From assembly GCF_002288365.1 (NCBI RefSeq), contig NZ_CP016782.1, positions 992,001 to 1,056,000 of the forward strand: a stretch of 64,000 nt of DNA. The letters are read 5' to 3'. The notes under the pieces were generated by a model. That model saw nothing but the letters and a program-made list of their open reading frames with translations, was not told the origin of the DNA and ran no database searches. Positions 32,336 through 44,065 of the stretch are shown one piece after another (the first letter of the stretch is position 1; every line of letters begins with the position of its first letter). Made by a program: the position numbers and the translations under genes. Source of the stretch: Candidatus Planktophila limnetica (GTDB lineage Bacteria > Actinomycetota > Actinomycetes > Nanopelagicales > Nanopelagicaceae).

Positions 32336-34183
32336 TTAAAGCCCGCCAAGGGCGAGATCGTGCAGGGTGCGGCGAGTGCTTTCAAGTGCCACAAGTTGGG
32401 CAAAAGCTGTGTTGTATTCGCCTTCATTTTCAACTGGATTAAGTCTTTGCAAACTTGATTTGAGTTCTGCAATTGCGCGAGAGACAGCTACTTCTCGCAA
32501 ACGCGCAATGATGCTGGCAACGTAATGTTCTGTGATCTCGCCATCGGCGCGAATTGGTTCGACGTTTAACTCTGTAAAGAGTGATTTCATATTCTCATTA
32601 GTAATTTTCTCTATTGTCAGCGCGGCATTATCAGGTGCCATGAGATTAATGACTGCCCGAAGTTCTTGATAGGCAGGATGGGTAAATGCGTTTTCTTCTA
32701 ACTCATTAAATGATTGACAGAGTGCAGGTGCCTGAACGCGAGCCTTGAGTACTTCTCGTTCCAGAATTAGACGTGGCTCTTGTGGATCTGGACGCCACTG
32801 CTGCGCCACAACTTCTGGCGCAGTTGGATCCACACTTACCTGTGGAGTCTTCTTCATCGCAGTTGCAACGGCTGAAGATACTTGTTCGACTTCAACGCCG
32901 AGCCAACCAGCTAATGAACGTGAATATTCTGGACGCAAGGACTTATCTCTAATTTGTGCAACAAGGGGCGCTGCGGCATTGAGCGCACCGATGCGACCTT
33001 CAGGTGTTGTGAGATTGTATTTAACTAATTCGGCGCGAATGGCGAACTCAAAAAGTGGCACACGACGAGCAATAAGGTCACGCAGCGCTGCATCTCCTTT
33101 TATTTGGCGTAGATCGCATGGATCTAATCCATCTGGTTCAACGGCGACAAAAGTCTGCGTAACAAATTTTTGATCATCACTAAATGCGCGAAGGGCAGCC
33201 TTTTGTCCCGCTGCATCGCCATCGAATGTGAAGATGACTTCACCGCGAAAAGCATCATCATCCATTAACAATCTGCGCAAGATTCGGATGTGATCTGCTC
33301 CAAATGCTGTGCCACAGGTTGCAACTGCAGTTGTAATTCCAGCAAGGTGGGCCGCCATTACATCTGTATAGCCTTCAACGATGACTGCTTGGCGCTTCTT
33401 TGCAATCTCTTTCTTTGCAACATCTAGACCGTATAGAACCTGACTCTTCTTATAGATCGGAGTCTCAGGTGTATTTAAATACTTTGGACCTTGATCTTCT
33501 TCATCACTTGCTAACTTTCGTGCACCAAAACCAACAACATCTCCTGTGATGTCTTTGATCGGCCAGGTCAGACGATTGCGGAATCGATCTATTGGTCCGC
33601 GCTGACCCATCCTGGAAAGGCCTGCTGTTTCTAACTCATCGATTGTAAAACCTTGTGCGCGTAAGTGTTTAGTCAGGCTATCCCAATCATCGGGTGCAAA
33701 ACCAACTCCAAATAATTGGCACGCCTCTTTTTCAAATCCACGCTTTGTCAGCAACTCTCGGCCATGAGCTGCAGCAGCAGATGTGTTGAGTTGTTCTTGA
33801 TAATAAATAGCAGCGGCAGCATTTGCTGCAATTAAACGAGAGCGCATACCGGATGGCACAGATGGGCCAGATGAGTTCTCGTCATAGCGAAGTGTGTAAC
33901 CAATGCGATCTGCAAGTCTTTCCAGAGTTTCAGTAAATGTCAGGTGATCCATCTTCATGAGAAATGAAATGACATCGCCACTGGCTTGGCAGCCAAAGCA
34001 GTGATAAAAACCTTTACTTGGTGTTACGTGAAACGATGGTGATTTCTCATCGTGAAAAGGACACAGACCTTTTTTCTGTCCGCCACCTGCAGATTTTAGT
34101 TGAACGTAATCTGCAACTACTTCATCAATCGGAACACGTTCGCGAAGATAGGTAACATCTTCTTCTTTTATGCGACCGCTCAT
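32336..34183 (-). CDS. dnaG: DNA primase
   Basis: DnaG lays RNA primers for replication. The 615-residue product has the N-terminal zinc finger (CPFHDEKSPSFHVTPSKGFYHCFGC, about residues 41-65), then the catalytic core with GFGARKLASDEEDQGPKYLNTPET and the TOPRIM residues VEGYTDVMA (about 275) and TFDGDAAGQKA (about 318). A C-terminal helicase-interaction part follows. It is followed upstream by dgt after nine bases, a pairing that is common in Actinobacteria. Length and motifs are normal. Confidence 0.97.
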   Translation of the reverse strand: MSGRIKEEDVTYLRERVPIDEVVADYVQLKSAGGGQKKGLCPFHDEKSPSFHVTPSKGFYHCFGCQASGDVISFLMKMDHLTFTETLERLADRIGYTLRYDENSSGPSVPSGMRSRLIAANAAAAIYYQEQLNTSAAAAHGRELLTKRGFEKEACQLFGVGFAPDDWDSLTKHLRAQGFTIDELETAGLSRMGQRGPIDRFRNRLTWPIKDITGDVVGFGARKLASDEEDQGPKYLNTPETPIYKKSQVLYGLDVAKKEIAKKRQAVIVEGYTDVMAAHLAGITTAVATCGTAFGADHIRILRRLLMDDDAFRGEVIFTFDGDAAGQKAALRAFSDDQKFVTQTFVAVEPDGLDPCDLRQIKGDAALRDLIARRVPLFEFAIRAELVKYNLTTPEGRIGALNAAAPLVAQIRDKSLRPEYSRSLAGWLGVEVEQVSSAVATAMKKTPQVSVDPTAPEVVAQQWRPDPQEPRLILEREVLKARVQAPALCQSFNELEENAFTHPAYQELRAVINLMAPDNAALTIEKITNENMKSLFTELNVEPIRADGEITEHYVASIIARLREVAVSRAIAELKSSLQRLNPVENEGEYNTAFAQLVALESTRRTLHDLALGGL

Positions 34184-34192
34184 AGGCGCACT

Positions 34193-35413
34193 TTAGCGAT
34201 TTTGAGTCAGGCGAGCATGTAAGGCGTATGCACCAGGGTCAGTCAGCGCTGCAATCTGGTCAATTACTACGCGAAGGCGCTGGCCATCATCGGCTGCGCG
34301 GTTCCAGTCATCGATAAAAATTGCATCCAATGCTTTAGGCGCACTCTTATACAAAAGATCCACAAGTTCGATGATGACAATTTTTTGCTTTGCATAACGC
34401 TCTTGTGATTCAGCCGCACGAATTAAATAGTGCCCGGCAACAGCTTTTAAGAAATCGACTTCTACTAAATGCTCACGAGGAATTTCAAGATTGGCGCCAT
34501 ATCTTGCCAGCGGCTCATCTCCATAGATTGCGCGAGTTTTATTCTCAGCAGCTAACACAAAGCGACCAATTAATTGACTCGTTGAATCTTTTAAACGAGC
34601 AAGAGAGCGATGGCTGCCGTCATAGTTAACTGGCCAACATGAAAGATCTTGTAATCTCACCAGCGCTTCGGTTGCTTCAGACTTTGATGCATTGCTTGCA
34701 TAATCTTTTGTCATACTGTCATAAATTGCATCAAAATCATCTTCAAAGGTGCGCACATGGACTTGGTTTGCAACAATCGCATCTTCTAAATCGTGGACTG
34801 AATAAGAAACATCATCTGACCAATCCATGATTTGTGCCTCAATGCAGCGCTTTCCTTCAGGTGCATCGGCGCGCATCCACTTATAGATTTCTACGTCATC
34901 GTCATAAACACCAAATTTGCGTGGATTCGTTGCTCGTTGCCATGGATATTTGGTGGCCGCATCTAGTGACGCACGAGTCAGGTTTAATCCAATTGATCGA
35001 CCATCGGCATCGACTGTCTTTGCTTCAAGGCGTGTGAGTAATCTAAAACTCTGCGCGTTTCCTTCAAAGCCGCCACAACTCTTTGCAATGTCTGCCAACG
35101 CTTCTTCTCCGTTGTGACCAAATGGTGGGTGACCTAAATCGTGTGCCAAACATGCGGTATCTAATAAATCAGGGTCGGCGCCGAGTGATTCACCGAGTTC
35201 GCGACCAATTTGTGCGCACTCAAGTGAGTGAGACAGACGTGTGCGTTGGAAATCATTTTCCCAAGGAACAGCTACTTGAGTCTTTGCAGCCAAGCGACGA
35301 AGGGAAGCGGAGTGAATTACTCGTGCACGATCTCGCATAAATTCTGTGCGGCCCGCGCGCTTTGCCGGTTCATCAAGAAAGCGTTCGTTGTCACGATCAC
35401 TATAAACGCTCAT
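34193..35413 (-). CDS. dgt: Deoxyguanosinetriphosphate triphosphohydrolase-like protein
   Basis: This 406-residue HD-domain enzyme splits dNTPs into nucleoside and tripolyphosphate. The metal-binding HD set is visible: His in RLSHSLECAQIG (about residue 58), the HD pair in CLAHDLGHPPFGHNGEEAL (about 89-107), and Asp in MDWSDDVSYSVHDLEDAI (about 193). Its start overlaps the stop of the DUF218 gene by four bases. Sitting next to dnaG, it fits a dNTP-pool or replication-linked unit. Confidence 0.93.
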   Translation of the reverse strand: MSVYSDRDNERFLDEPAKRAGRTEFMRDRARVIHSASLRRLAAKTQVAVPWENDFQRTRLSHSLECAQIGRELGESLGADPDLLDTACLAHDLGHPPFGHNGEEALADIAKSCGGFEGNAQSFRLLTRLEAKTVDADGRSIGLNLTRASLDAATKYPWQRATNPRKFGVYDDDVEIYKWMRADAPEGKRCIEAQIMDWSDDVSYSVHDLEDAIVANQVHVRTFEDDFDAIYDSMTKDYASNASKSEATEALVRLQDLSCWPVNYDGSHRSLARLKDSTSQLIGRFVLAAENKTRAIYGDEPLARYGANLEIPREHLVEVDFLKAVAGHYLIRAAESQERYAKQKIVIIELVDLLYKSAPKALDAIFIDDWNRAADDGQRLRVVIDQIAALTDPGAYALHARLTQNR

Positions 35414-36063
35414 GAAACAACCTTATCTAGAATTTTGTTGGTATCTAGATGGTCGCTGATGTTTATTCCAAAGTGACCTAACGTGATGTATGCCAAATAG
35501 GCGCCTGATTCACGAATTAAATAGCGCTTTGTGGAGTTCTTTAAAGAATTCGGACCAAATTGCACAGGAGAACAGGTGGCAACTAAACCACGATCATTTG
35601 CCATCGTCATAGAACGCCTGCAGTGATATGGATCAGTTGCGATGATGACATTTTTAATTTCACGTTTTTTCATCTCTTGTACATATGCTTTTGTACTCAC
35701 CAATGTGTCGCGACCTGTTGCCAGCGCAACAATTTTACGTGCCGGAACTCCTGCAGAGATAAGCCATGCTCGACCCGATGCAGCTTCAGTTGTGCGATCT
35801 CCTGGCGCTCGTGATCCCACAGTAATAATTATTGGAGCAAAACCTAGATCAAAAATTCTCTTTGCTTCAGTAAGACGTGCTTCTAAAACATCACCGGGAC
35901 GACCATCGAATTGGGCCGCGCCCATAACAACGATGGCATCTGCGCCTCGCACAACTGGATAGTGCGCTGCGTAATATGTCTTTCCGATGGCATATGTTGG
36001 GATCGCCAAAACAATCAAAAAGATTATTGTGAACACGCGACGGATAAATCTAAAGATAAACAT
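35410..36063 (-). CDS. YdcF-like DUF218 membrane protein
   Basis: This 217-residue protein has one N-terminal membrane helix (FIFRFIRRVFTIIFLIVLAIPTYAIG) and a DUF218/YdcF domain: DAIVVMGAAQFDGRPGDVLEARL (about residues 42-64), IIITVGSRAPGDRTTEA and VIIATDPYHCRRSMTMA. Related proteins (SanA, ElyC) act in envelope integrity or undecaprenyl recycling in other bacteria. The active face would be outside the membrane. It abuts the dihydrouridine synthase gene and overlaps dgt, so it is in the same leftward operon. Confidence 0.85.
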   Translation of the reverse strand: MFIFRFIRRVFTIIFLIVLAIPTYAIGKTYYAAHYPVVRGADAIVVMGAAQFDGRPGDVLEARLTEAKRIFDLGFAPIIITVGSRAPGDRTTEAASGRAWLISAGVPARKIVALATGRDTLVSTKAYVQEMKKREIKNVIIATDPYHCRRSMTMANDRGLVATCSPVQFGPNSLKNSTKRYLIRESGAYLAYITLGHFGINISDHLDTNKILDKVVS

Positions 36064-37229
36064 CAGCCACCTGAAAACGCATCTTCTAATTCAATCGCAG
36101 CCATCTCATCTGGATCTTCCAACCAACGATCTGGCAAGGTAACTGGGCGGCCATGGCTTGTGCGACCGCGTGGTTTTTCACCCACCTCAATCGGATATGG
36201 CTGATCATCTAGTTGATCTAGCAGTGTGCGAAAGTGAGAAAGAGATTCAATTAAGCCAAATTCTCTACGTAATTCGCGGTGCACTCTAAATCCTTTGAGA
36301 TACCACGCCATATGTTTGCGCAAATCACGGCATCCACGATCTTCTGATTCGAAGTAATCAACAATTAATTCTCCGTGTCTAAACATAACTTCGCGCACTT
36401 GATGCAGAGTCGGCAAAGTGCGCTCTGTTCCGCCCTTAAAAGCACTGACTAAATCTGAAAACAACCACGGACGTCCAAGGCATCCACGTCCAACAACAAC
36501 GCCGGCGCACCCTGTTTGGCGAACCATTTCAACTCCGTCGGCGCCTGACCAAATATCGCCGTTACCAAGTACTGGAACACCAGTAGGTTTGAGGTGTTCT
36601 ACAAGTTGGGCAATTGCAGACCAATCTGATTTACCTTCATACATCTGCGCTGCTGTGCGTGCATGCAGCGCAACCCATGCAACACCTAAGTCGGCCGCAG
36701 ACTTTGCAGCCTCTAAATATGTGTGGTGATCACTATCGATTCCGATACGCATTTTTACTGTGACAGGAATGCCAAATGGTTTTGCAGCTTCAACTGCTGC
36801 TCCAACAATTGCACTAAAGAGATTGCGTTTATATGGAAGGGCTGCTCCTCCGCCTTTGCGAGTAACTTTAGGAACAGGGCAACCAAAGTTCATATCGATG
36901 TGATCGACTAAGTTTTCTTTACCAAGCATTGTGACCGCCGCACGCATGGTGTGTGGATCAACGCTATATAACTGCACAGAGCGTGGCCATTCACCTTTAC
37001 CTGGTTCGATCATGCGCAGAGTCTCTGGCCGTCTTTCAATGAGCGCGCGTGCTGTCACCATCTCAGAGACAAATAAACCAGCACCTTGTTCGCGGCAGAG
37101 CATGCGAAATGGGGCGTTGGTTATGCCTGCCATTGGCGCCAATACAACTGGCGGATCAATTACATGATCACCAGTTGCAAGGGCAAGAGTGAGAGGTTTT
37201 AGCAACCGAGTAGTCGTGGCGCTAACCAT
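36063..37229 (-). CDS. dusB: tRNA-dihydrouridine synthase
   Basis: This 388-residue FMN enzyme reduces uridines in the tRNA D-loop. The TIM-barrel motifs are clear: [15 protein letters not shown] (about residues 27-41), the active-site cysteine in [19 protein letters not shown] (about 117-135), KMRIGID and [13 protein letters not shown], plus the C-terminal helical tRNA-binding part. The ATG at 37229 overlaps the glyS end by 31 bases; a TTG at 37205 would cut this to seven and also fits. The DusB subgroup is the usual one in Actinobacteria. Confidence 0.9.
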   Translation of the reverse strand: MVSATTTRLLKPLTLALATGDHVIDPPVVLAPMAGITNAPFRMLCREQGAGLFVSEMVTARALIERRPETLRMIEPGKGEWPRSVQLYSVDPHTMRAAVTMLGKENLVDHIDMNFGCPVPKVTRKGGGAALPYKRNLFSAIVGAAVEAAKPFGIPVTVKMRIGIDSDHHTYLEAAKSAADLGVAWVALHARTAAQMYEGKSDWSAIAQLVEHLKPTGVPVLGNGDIWSGADGVEMVRQTGCAGVVVGRGCLGRPWLFSDLVSAFKGGTERTLPTLHQVREVMFRHGELIVDYFESEDRGCRDLRKHMAWYLKGFRVHRELRREFGLIESLSHFRTLLDQLDDQPYPIEVGEKPRGRTSHGRPVTLPDRWLEDPDEMAAIELEDAFSGG

Positions 37230-38578
37230 GCTTCAACCTGATCGAGTGCAATGCGCTCTTGTGACATCGTGTCACGATCGCGAATTGTTACTGCGTGATC
37301 TTCAAGTGTTTCAAAGTCCACAGTGATGCAATACGGAGTTCCGATTTCATCTTGGCGACGGTATCGACGACCAATAGCACCAGCATCATCGAAATCGATA
37401 CTCCAGTTCTTGCGCAATTGCGCTGCAAGATCACGTGCTTTAGGAGATAAATCAGCGTTACGTGACAACGGCAAGACCGCCACTTTTATTGGTGCTAAAC
37501 GGTAATCAAGTTTGAGCACCGCACGCTTTTCCATTTCACCTTTGCTATTTGGTGCTTCATCTTCTGTGAATGCATCCATTAAGAATGTAAGAGTTGCGCG
37601 ATCCACACCTGCTGCAGGTTCGATAACAAATGGTGTCCAACGCTCATTTTTTTCTTGATCAAAGTAAGAAAGATCTTTACCGGAGGCCGCTGAGTGCGCC
37701 TTTAAGTCAAAGTCTGTGCGATTAGCAATACCTTCAAGCTCGCCCCATTCGGTTCCGGCGAATTCAAATTTATATTCAATATCTGCTGTGCGCTTTGAAT
37801 AGTGTGACAACTTCTCTTTTGGATGTTCAAAAATACGCAAGCGCTCTGGATTAATTCCAAGGTCCACATACCAAGCCATACGTGTATCAATCCAATATTG
37901 ATGCCAATCTTCGTCCGTTCCTGGAACAACGAAGAACTCCATCTCCATCTGCTCAAATTCGCGAGTTCTGAAAATAAAGTTACCTGGCGTAATTTCATTG
38001 CGGAAAGACTTACCGATCTGGCCAATACCAAATGGTGGTTTTTTGCGTGATGTTGTCATCACTTGATCAAAGTTAATAAAGATTCCTTGAGCAGTCTCTG
38101 GTCGCAAGAAGGCAAGACCTGATTCATCTTCTACAGGTCCAAGGTATGTCTTGAGCATTCCGCTAAATTGTTTTGGTTCGGTGAATTGGCCTTTGTTTCC
38201 ACACGCTGGGCAATTAACTTCTGTCAGCGATGTGGCAGCTTTCTTATGCTTTGCCTCATATGCTTCAAGTAAATGATCTGCGCGATAACGCTTATGACAT
38301 GACGTGCACTCTGTCAGCGGATCAGAAAAAGTTGCAACGTGTCCGGATGCTTCCCAGACTTCTTTTGCCAAGATCACACATGAATCTAGACCGACAACAT
38401 CTTCGCGGCCTGTGACCATGGATTTCCACCATTGGCGCTTTACATTGTTTTTTAACTCAACTCCGAGTGGGCCGTAATCCCACGATGCGCGCAACCCACC
38501 ATAAATTTCTGATGAGGGATAAACAAATCCGCGGCGCTTTGCAAGACCAACAATATTTTCTAAACGATCCGTTGCCAT
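37199..38578 (-). CDS. glyS: Glycyl-tRNA synthetase (homodimeric type)
   Basis: This 459-residue class II synthetase charges tRNA-Gly. Motifs are the N-terminal [26 protein letters not shown], zinc-ligand-like cysteines CTSCHKR and CPACGNKG (about residues 88 and 122), the motif-2 region [25 protein letters not shown] (about 190-214) and motif 3 near [14 protein letters not shown]. The anticodon-binding domain closes the protein. It is the eukaryote-like alpha2 type (also called glyQS) found in Actinobacteria, not the alpha2-beta2 type. Confidence 0.96.
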   Translation of the reverse strand: MATDRLENIVGLAKRRGFVYPSSEIYGGLRASWDYGPLGVELKNNVKRQWWKSMVTGREDVVGLDSCVILAKEVWEASGHVATFSDPLTECTSCHKRYRADHLLEAYEAKHKKAATSLTEVNCPACGNKGQFTEPKQFSGMLKTYLGPVEDESGLAFLRPETAQGIFINFDQVMTTSRKKPPFGIGQIGKSFRNEITPGNFIFRTREFEQMEMEFFVVPGTDEDWHQYWIDTRMAWYVDLGINPERLRIFEHPKEKLSHYSKRTADIEYKFEFAGTEWGELEGIANRTDFDLKAHSAASGKDLSYFDQEKNERWTPFVIEPAAGVDRATLTFLMDAFTEDEAPNSKGEMEKRAVLKLDYRLAPIKVAVLPLSRNADLSPKARDLAAQLRKNWSIDFDDAGAIGRRYRRQDEIGTPYCITVDFETLEDHAVTIRDRDTMSQERIALDQVEAWLAPRLLGC

Positions 38579-38645
38579 TTCATTTTCTCCATCCGGCTGG
38601 CTGTCGGCGGTAAAAGCAACTCCTGTTGCGATCCGTGTCTAAATT

Positions 38646-38930
38646 TTACTCTGAGTACGGCATTTCATATGCACCGGGCTCATCGATTGCGCGGGCAAGA
38701 GTTGGAATTGCATTCATTTTTACATCGTTATTTCCAAGTGCGCGGCGATATGAGCCTACGTTTTCCCACTGTGTAACCAGTGACCACAACGTCGGGTCAT
38801 CAAGATTTTGACCGTATTGGCCATCTCTAAAACCTGGGCACTTAGAAAATGCATCCAGGGCTGTGGCCAGCAGGGTTTGAAAATGAGCTGCTTCACCCAG
38901 TGGCACGTTAAATCTGGCGACAGCGAGCAT
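38646..38930 (-). CDS. Antibiotic biosynthesis monooxygenase (ABM) domain protein
   Basis: The 94-residue product fits a dimeric alpha-beta-barrel (ABM superfamily) domain: strand MLAVARFNVPLGEAAHFQTLLATALDAFSKCPGFRDGQYGQNLDDPTLWSLVTQWEN-type pattern with the PGF turn near residue 37 and W.L.TQWE near 58. Members act as small monooxygenases, haem degraders or unknowns. Haem-degrading marks such as paired Asn/Trp/His are not evident, so I give no specific activity. It starts 68 bases upstream of the divergent Zn transporter gene, next to the Zur box. Confidence 0.75.
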   Translation of the reverse strand: MLAVARFNVPLGEAAHFQTLLATALDAFSKCPGFRDGQYGQNLDDPTLWSLVTQWENVGSYRRALGNNDVKMNAIPTLARAIDEPGAYEMPYSE

Positions 38931-38961
38931 GGGCTGAGCCTAGACCCTGCCTGAATGGTGA

Positions 38962-38998
38962 AAATGAAAATCATTTTCATTTGTGCTATGGTCGGATT
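38962..38998 (+). promoter_or_regulatory. Zur-type operator overlapping an extended -10 promoter
   Basis: ATGAAAATCATTTTCAT at 38964-38980 is a perfect palindrome, widening to 21 bases at 38962-38982. It closely matches the actinobacterial Zur box TGAAAATGATTTTCA. An extended -10 TGCTATGGT (TATGGT at 38987-38992) follows, six bases before the ATG at 38999. The mRNA may therefore be leaderless, and repressor binding would cover the -35 region. The genes downstream (ZIP transporter, Fur/Zur protein) fit zinc autoregulation. Confidence 0.88.
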
Positions 38999-39745
38999 AT
39001 GAACCTAGCCATTGGACTCGCAGCCCTAACTGCAATTGCAACCACTGCCGGTGGATTCTTAGCTATTCGATCTCGCGATCGTCTGCACCTGATTCTTGGA
39101 TTATCAGCAGGTCTGCTTCTTGGTCTTGTTGCCTTTGATTTACTCCCTGAAATTTTTGAGTTAAATACTCAAACTCTTGGAAATGTTCCAGTTGTTTCAT
39201 TGGCTCTAGTCGTTGGTTTCTTAGCGCTGCACTTTGCTGAGCAAATCTTTGGTGCCCACGAACCTGCTGAATCAGATTACGGCCATGATCACAAGCACTC
39301 TGTCAACGTTGCAGGAACTCTCGGCGCTCTTGCCATGGGAGGTCACGTATTCCTAGATGGTGTTGCACTTGGATTGGCCTTTAAAGTCAGCAACGGATTA
39401 GGTATCGCGGTCTTTGTTGCAATTTTATCTCACGCGTTTTCAGATGGGCTTAACACAGTTTCACTACTTATCAAGAGCGGGCACTGGACCAAGCGTGCGA
39501 TTTCACTACTGGGCCTAGATGCAATCATGAGAATTGCTGGCGCATCACTCGGTACTTATATTTCAATTAGTAATGACATGCTGGGAATTTACTTAGCGGC
39601 GTTCTCCGGATTCGTTATCTACCTGGCAACATCACATATTTTGCCTGAAGCCCACTCCCGCCATCCTTCCCGTCTGACTATGGCAGCCACAATCATTGGC
39701 GTTGTAGCAATGTGGCTCATCGTGGGAAATATTGGCCTTGAATAA
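38999..39745 (+). CDS. ZIP-family metal (zinc) transporter
   Basis: This 248-residue protein has about eight hydrophobic helices. ZIP signatures are in helices IV and V: GGHVFLDGVALGLAF (about residues 116-130) and LSHAFSDGLNTVSLL (about 145-159), with the metal-binding His and Asp residues. A histidine-bearing loop (YGHDHKHS) lies between helices III and IV. The ATG at 38999 is preferred to an earlier TTG because the latter lies within the operator. Together with the Zur box, it is likely a zinc importer induced by zinc shortage. The next gene starts within its last codons. Confidence 0.9.
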   Translation: MNLAIGLAALTAIATTAGGFLAIRSRDRLHLILGLSAGLLLGLVAFDLLPEIFELNTQTLGNVPVVSLALVVGFLALHFAEQIFGAHEPAESDYGHDHKHSVNVAGTLGALAMGGHVFLDGVALGLAFKVSNGLGIAVFVAILSHAFSDGLNTVSLLIKSGHWTKRAISLLGLDAIMRIAGASLGTYISISNDMLGIYLAAFSGFVIYLATSHILPEAHSRHPSRLTMAATIIGVVAMWLIVGNIGLE

Positions 39746-40103
39746 ATCTGAACTTAAAGTGCTCGGCGTCCTAGAACGTGTTGGAGGCTTTGCTAGTGCT
39801 CAAGAGGTGTATCAACTTCTGCAAAGAGGTAACCAATCGATTGGTTTGACCACTGTGTATCGCGCACTGCAATCTTTGCTCGATGACAAAGTTGTAGATA
39901 CGTTGCGCAGAGATGACGGCGAAGCTATTTACCGCTTGTGTGGAGAGAATCATCACCACCACTTAGTGTGCAAGAGTTGTGGCACAACGATAGAAATTCA
40001 GGCAAATGCAATTGAAAAATGGGCGCAGCAGATGGCTAGTGATCACGGTTTTCGAGAAGTAGGACACACAGCTGAAATATTCGGCATCTGCAAGAAGTGC
40101 TAA
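39732..40103 (+). CDS. zur: Fur-family metalloregulator, probably Zur
   Basis: This 123-residue Fur-family repressor has a winged helix (SAQEVYQLLQRGNQSIGLTTVYRALQSLLDDKVVDTL, about residues 22-58) and the metal-binding HHHHLVCKSCG (about 74-84) with a second CxxC at the very end (GICKKC), typical of the structural zinc site. The likely start is TTG at 39732 or 39738, overlapping the transporter gene. Coupling to a ZIP gene behind a Zur-like operator makes zinc the best guess for its ligand. Its stop directly abuts the convergent uppS stop. Confidence 0.87.
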   Translation: MALNKSELKVLGVLERVGGFASAQEVYQLLQRGNQSIGLTTVYRALQSLLDDKVVDTLRRDDGEAIYRLCGENHHHHLVCKSCGTTIEIQANAIEKWAQQMASDHGFREVGHTAEIFGICKKC

Positions 40104-40802
40104 CTACGCTTTTCCAAACCTACGTTCGCGCTTGTTGTACTCCTCAATAGCTTTCCATAAAGTCTTGCGTGTGACATCTGGCCATAAAACATCCATAAAA
40201 ACCATCTCGGCATAGACAGATTGCCATGGCAAGAAATTGCTGGTGCGCTGCTCGCCAGATGATCGCAGAAACAAGTCCACATCTCTCATTGCTGGCGAAT
40301 CTAAATACTTTGCAAATGTCTTTTCTGTAATCGCATCGGCTTTGATTTTGCCCCGCTTCACATCTCGAGCAAGTTCAGTTGCTGCATCAACGATTTCTGA
40401 GCGGCCACCGTAATTAACACACATATTTAACGTCAGGGTTTTATTCTTCTTTGTTAACTCTTCTGCTTCTTCGAGTTCTGAAATAACACTTGCCCACAAC
40501 CGTTTAGGCCTTCCCACCCAACGAATTCGAACACCCATCGCATTCATCTCATCACGGCGGCGCCTAATGACATCGCGATTAAATCCCATTAGAAATTTGA
40601 CTTCTTCCGGTGATCGACGCCAATTCTCTGTTGAAAATGCGTATGCGCTTATTTCTTTAACACCGAATTCGATAGCACCTTGCACAACATCAAAGAGTGC
40701 TGCTTCACCCGCTTCGTGACCTTTTGTTCGTGGTAATCCGCGCTCTTTTGCCCAGCGACCATTGCCATCCATAACGATTGCAACGTGCTCTGGAATATTC
40801 AT
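40104..40802 (-). CDS. uppS: Isoprenyl transferase (undecaprenyl/polyprenyl diphosphate synthase)
   Basis: This 232-residue cis-prenyltransferase makes the lipid carrier for cell-wall synthesis. The catalytic Asp lies in the starting motif [26 protein letters not shown] (about residues 8-33). Further family blocks are [14 protein letters not shown] (about 75-88), [13 protein letters not shown] (about 148) and [27 protein letters not shown] (about 195-220), with the isopentenyl-diphosphate arginines. It overlaps the recO stop by four bases. Product chain length cannot be told from sequence. Confidence 0.95.
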   Translation of the reverse strand: MNIPEHVAIVMDGNGRWAKERGLPRTKGHEAGEAALFDVVQGAIEFGVKEISAYAFSTENWRRSPEEVKFLMGFNRDVIRRRRDEMNAMGVRIRWVGRPKRLWASVISELEEAEELTKKNKTLTLNMCVNYGGRSEIVDAATELARDVKRGKIKADAITEKTFAKYLDSPAMRDVDLFLRSSGEQRTSNFLPWQSVYAEMVFMDVLWPDVTRKTLWKAIEEYNKRERRFGKA

Positions 40803-41530
40803 ACCCGCTCCACGATTGGCAGTGAACGCAAACCGCGTTCAAGGTGCCATTGTAAATAAGCAGCGATTAATCCACTAGCCTCGCGGCGATTTTTTCCTTC
40901 ACTCTTATTCGCACTCTCCCAGTCGCTACTTAACAGTGCGGCCATTAACTCAAGTGTTTCTGGTTGCGGGGTCGCACACGCAGATGGTCTGCACTCAAGA
41001 CAGACGGATCCACCGCCAACGAGTGAGAAATATCTATGCGGTCCGGTCAGGCCACACCGTGAACAATCTGTCATTGATGGTGCGTAACCACCGAGTGCAA
41101 GGGATCGCAATAAGAATGCATCTAATACAAGTGCTGGGTCATAACGATCATCACAGAGCGCTTTCATCGCACCAACAACTAAATGAAACTCTTGCACCGC
41201 AGGTTCGCGTTCTTGGGCGGTGAAGCGCTCAGAAGTTTCAAGGATCGCTGAAGCAATTGTCCAGCGCTGATAATCATCTGTAATTGCTTCGCCGTAATTT
41301 CTTAAGGCTTCTACTTGTGTGACTGTGTCAAAAGTTTTACCAATATGCATCTGAATATCAACATGGCTACCAGGTTCAAGGCGCGCACCGAATTTAGACA
41401 TTGTGCGACGAACACCTTTTGCCACACCGCGCACACGTCCGTGTTCGCGAGTAAGCATTGTGATGATGCGATCTGCTTCACCTAGTTTTTGCGTGCGCAA
41501 GATGATTGCTTCATCGCGATACAGGCTCAT
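40799..41530 (-). CDS. recO: DNA repair protein RecO
   Basis: RecO helps load RecA in the RecFOR pathway. The 243-residue product has the N-terminal OB fold ([39 protein letters not shown], about residues 4-42), a helical middle and the zinc-type cysteine cluster CSRCG ... CLECRPSAC (about residues 159-190). The recO-uppS pair downstream of leuA is a common order in Actinobacteria. Length is normal. Confidence 0.95.
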   Translation of the reverse strand: MSLYRDEAIILRTQKLGEADRIITMLTREHGRVRGVAKGVRRTMSKFGARLEPGSHVDIQMHIGKTFDTVTQVEALRNYGEAITDDYQRWTIASAILETSERFTAQEREPAVQEFHLVVGAMKALCDDRYDPALVLDAFLLRSLALGGYAPSMTDCSRCGLTGPHRYFSLVGGGSVCLECRPSACATPQPETLELMAALLSSDWESANKSEGKNRREASGLIAAYLQWHLERGLRSLPIVERV

Positions 41531-41553
41531 GCAGGCAAAGGTACTGGTGGCAA

Positions 41554-43343
<1,790 letters not shown>

Positions 43344-43391
43344 TTACTTGGCCCCGCCACGGCAGCGAAGGAGGAGGCTGCGATGTGTCAT
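43344..43391 (-). CDS. leuL: Leucine leader peptide (LeuL), 15 aa
   Basis: The frame from ATG 43391 to TAA 43344 reads MTHRSLLLRCRGGAK, with three consecutive leucine codons (CTC CTC CTT, 43376-43368). It has no visible ribosome binding site, but a -10-like TACCAT at 43403-43398 ends six bases before the ATG, with TTGCTT (43427-43422) 18 bases further up as a -35. This gives a leaderless start. Leucine shortage would stall the ribosome at the leucine codons and change pairing in the following leader. Confidence 0.8.
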   Translation of the reverse strand: MTHRSLLLRCRGGAK

Positions 43392-43397
43392 GTGTAA

Positions 43398-43427
43398 ATG
43401 GTAACCCCACCGCGTGATTTCAAGCAA
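43398..43427 (-). promoter_or_regulatory. Promoter of leuL-leuA
   Basis: TTGCTT (43427-43422) and TACCAT (43403-43398) on the minus strand are separated by 18 bases. Transcription would begin at or next to the leader-peptide ATG at 43391. The promoter lies in the spacer shared with the divergent DinB-like gene at 43450. Confidence 0.55.
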
Positions 43428-43449
43428 GTAAAGTTCTAAACTCACGCGT

Positions 43450-43905
43450 ATGGCCAACTTCGAAACGCAACTAATTGCCCTTATAGATTCTGCCAAAGAA
43501 ATTTGTGACGTCGCAGAAAAATCAGGACGTGGTGATCAATTCAATGGTTCTGATTGGACCCCTGCAATTATTTTGGGACACCTAGTCGATGTTGATAAGC
43601 AAGTATGGATGGCTCGTTTTGATTTGATGCGGCAAGCACAGATATCTGGAGCACCAATCCCGCGATTGCAATGGTGGGAACCAGATGCAGTTGTGACTGC
43701 AGAAAAATACTCAACACAGAGCTTTGCAGAGGCGCGTACTAAATTGCTAGCAAGCAGAGAAAATATGGTTTCTTACTTAAAAAACCTCAGCCTTCAAGAG
43801 CGCGCTGCTGCTGCGCAACACCGCACCTTTGGTTCGATCACAATTGAATCAATGCTCCAAGTGCTTTTAGATCACGATAAAGAGCATCAAGCATCTCTTT
43901 TGTAA
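43450..43905 (+). CDS. DinB-like superfamily protein
   Basis: The 151-residue product reads as a four-helix DinB/YfiT-like fold: WTPAIILGHLVDVDKQVWMARF (about residues 36-57) has the first metal-type histidine, and LLDHDKEHQASLL at the C-terminus carries the paired histidines (DHxxxH). This gives the three-His set common in DinB_2 proteins such as thiol-dependent hydrolases or transferases. The substrate is unknown. It has its own divergent promoter region facing leuL and no operon partner downstream. Confidence 0.75.
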   Translation: MANFETQLIALIDSAKEICDVAEKSGRGDQFNGSDWTPAIILGHLVDVDKQVWMARFDLMRQAQISGAPIPRLQWWEPDAVVTAEKYSTQSFAEARTKLLASRENMVSYLKNLSLQERAAAAQHRTFGSITIESMLQVLLDHDKEHQASLL

Positions 43906-44065
43906 CTCTGAGTAACTTTCAAATGTGCAATACTTCTGCAATCTTCTGATTGGCACTAAACAGGGCATGCCTCACTTCGCGTGTGGGATGTCCTGTTTTA
44001 TTTATCCACAGTATTTTTCTTTTAATTTTTTCGGCCCTGGCACTTAGAGACCATTCCCTCACGAT

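Noticed and set aside
44002-44010. DnaA box TTATCCACA near the tRNA-like element, with another copy at 31611-31619
   Set aside because: Single, unclustered nine-base matches, one of them in coding DNA; no replication genes or AT-rich unwinding element, so not evidence of an origin.
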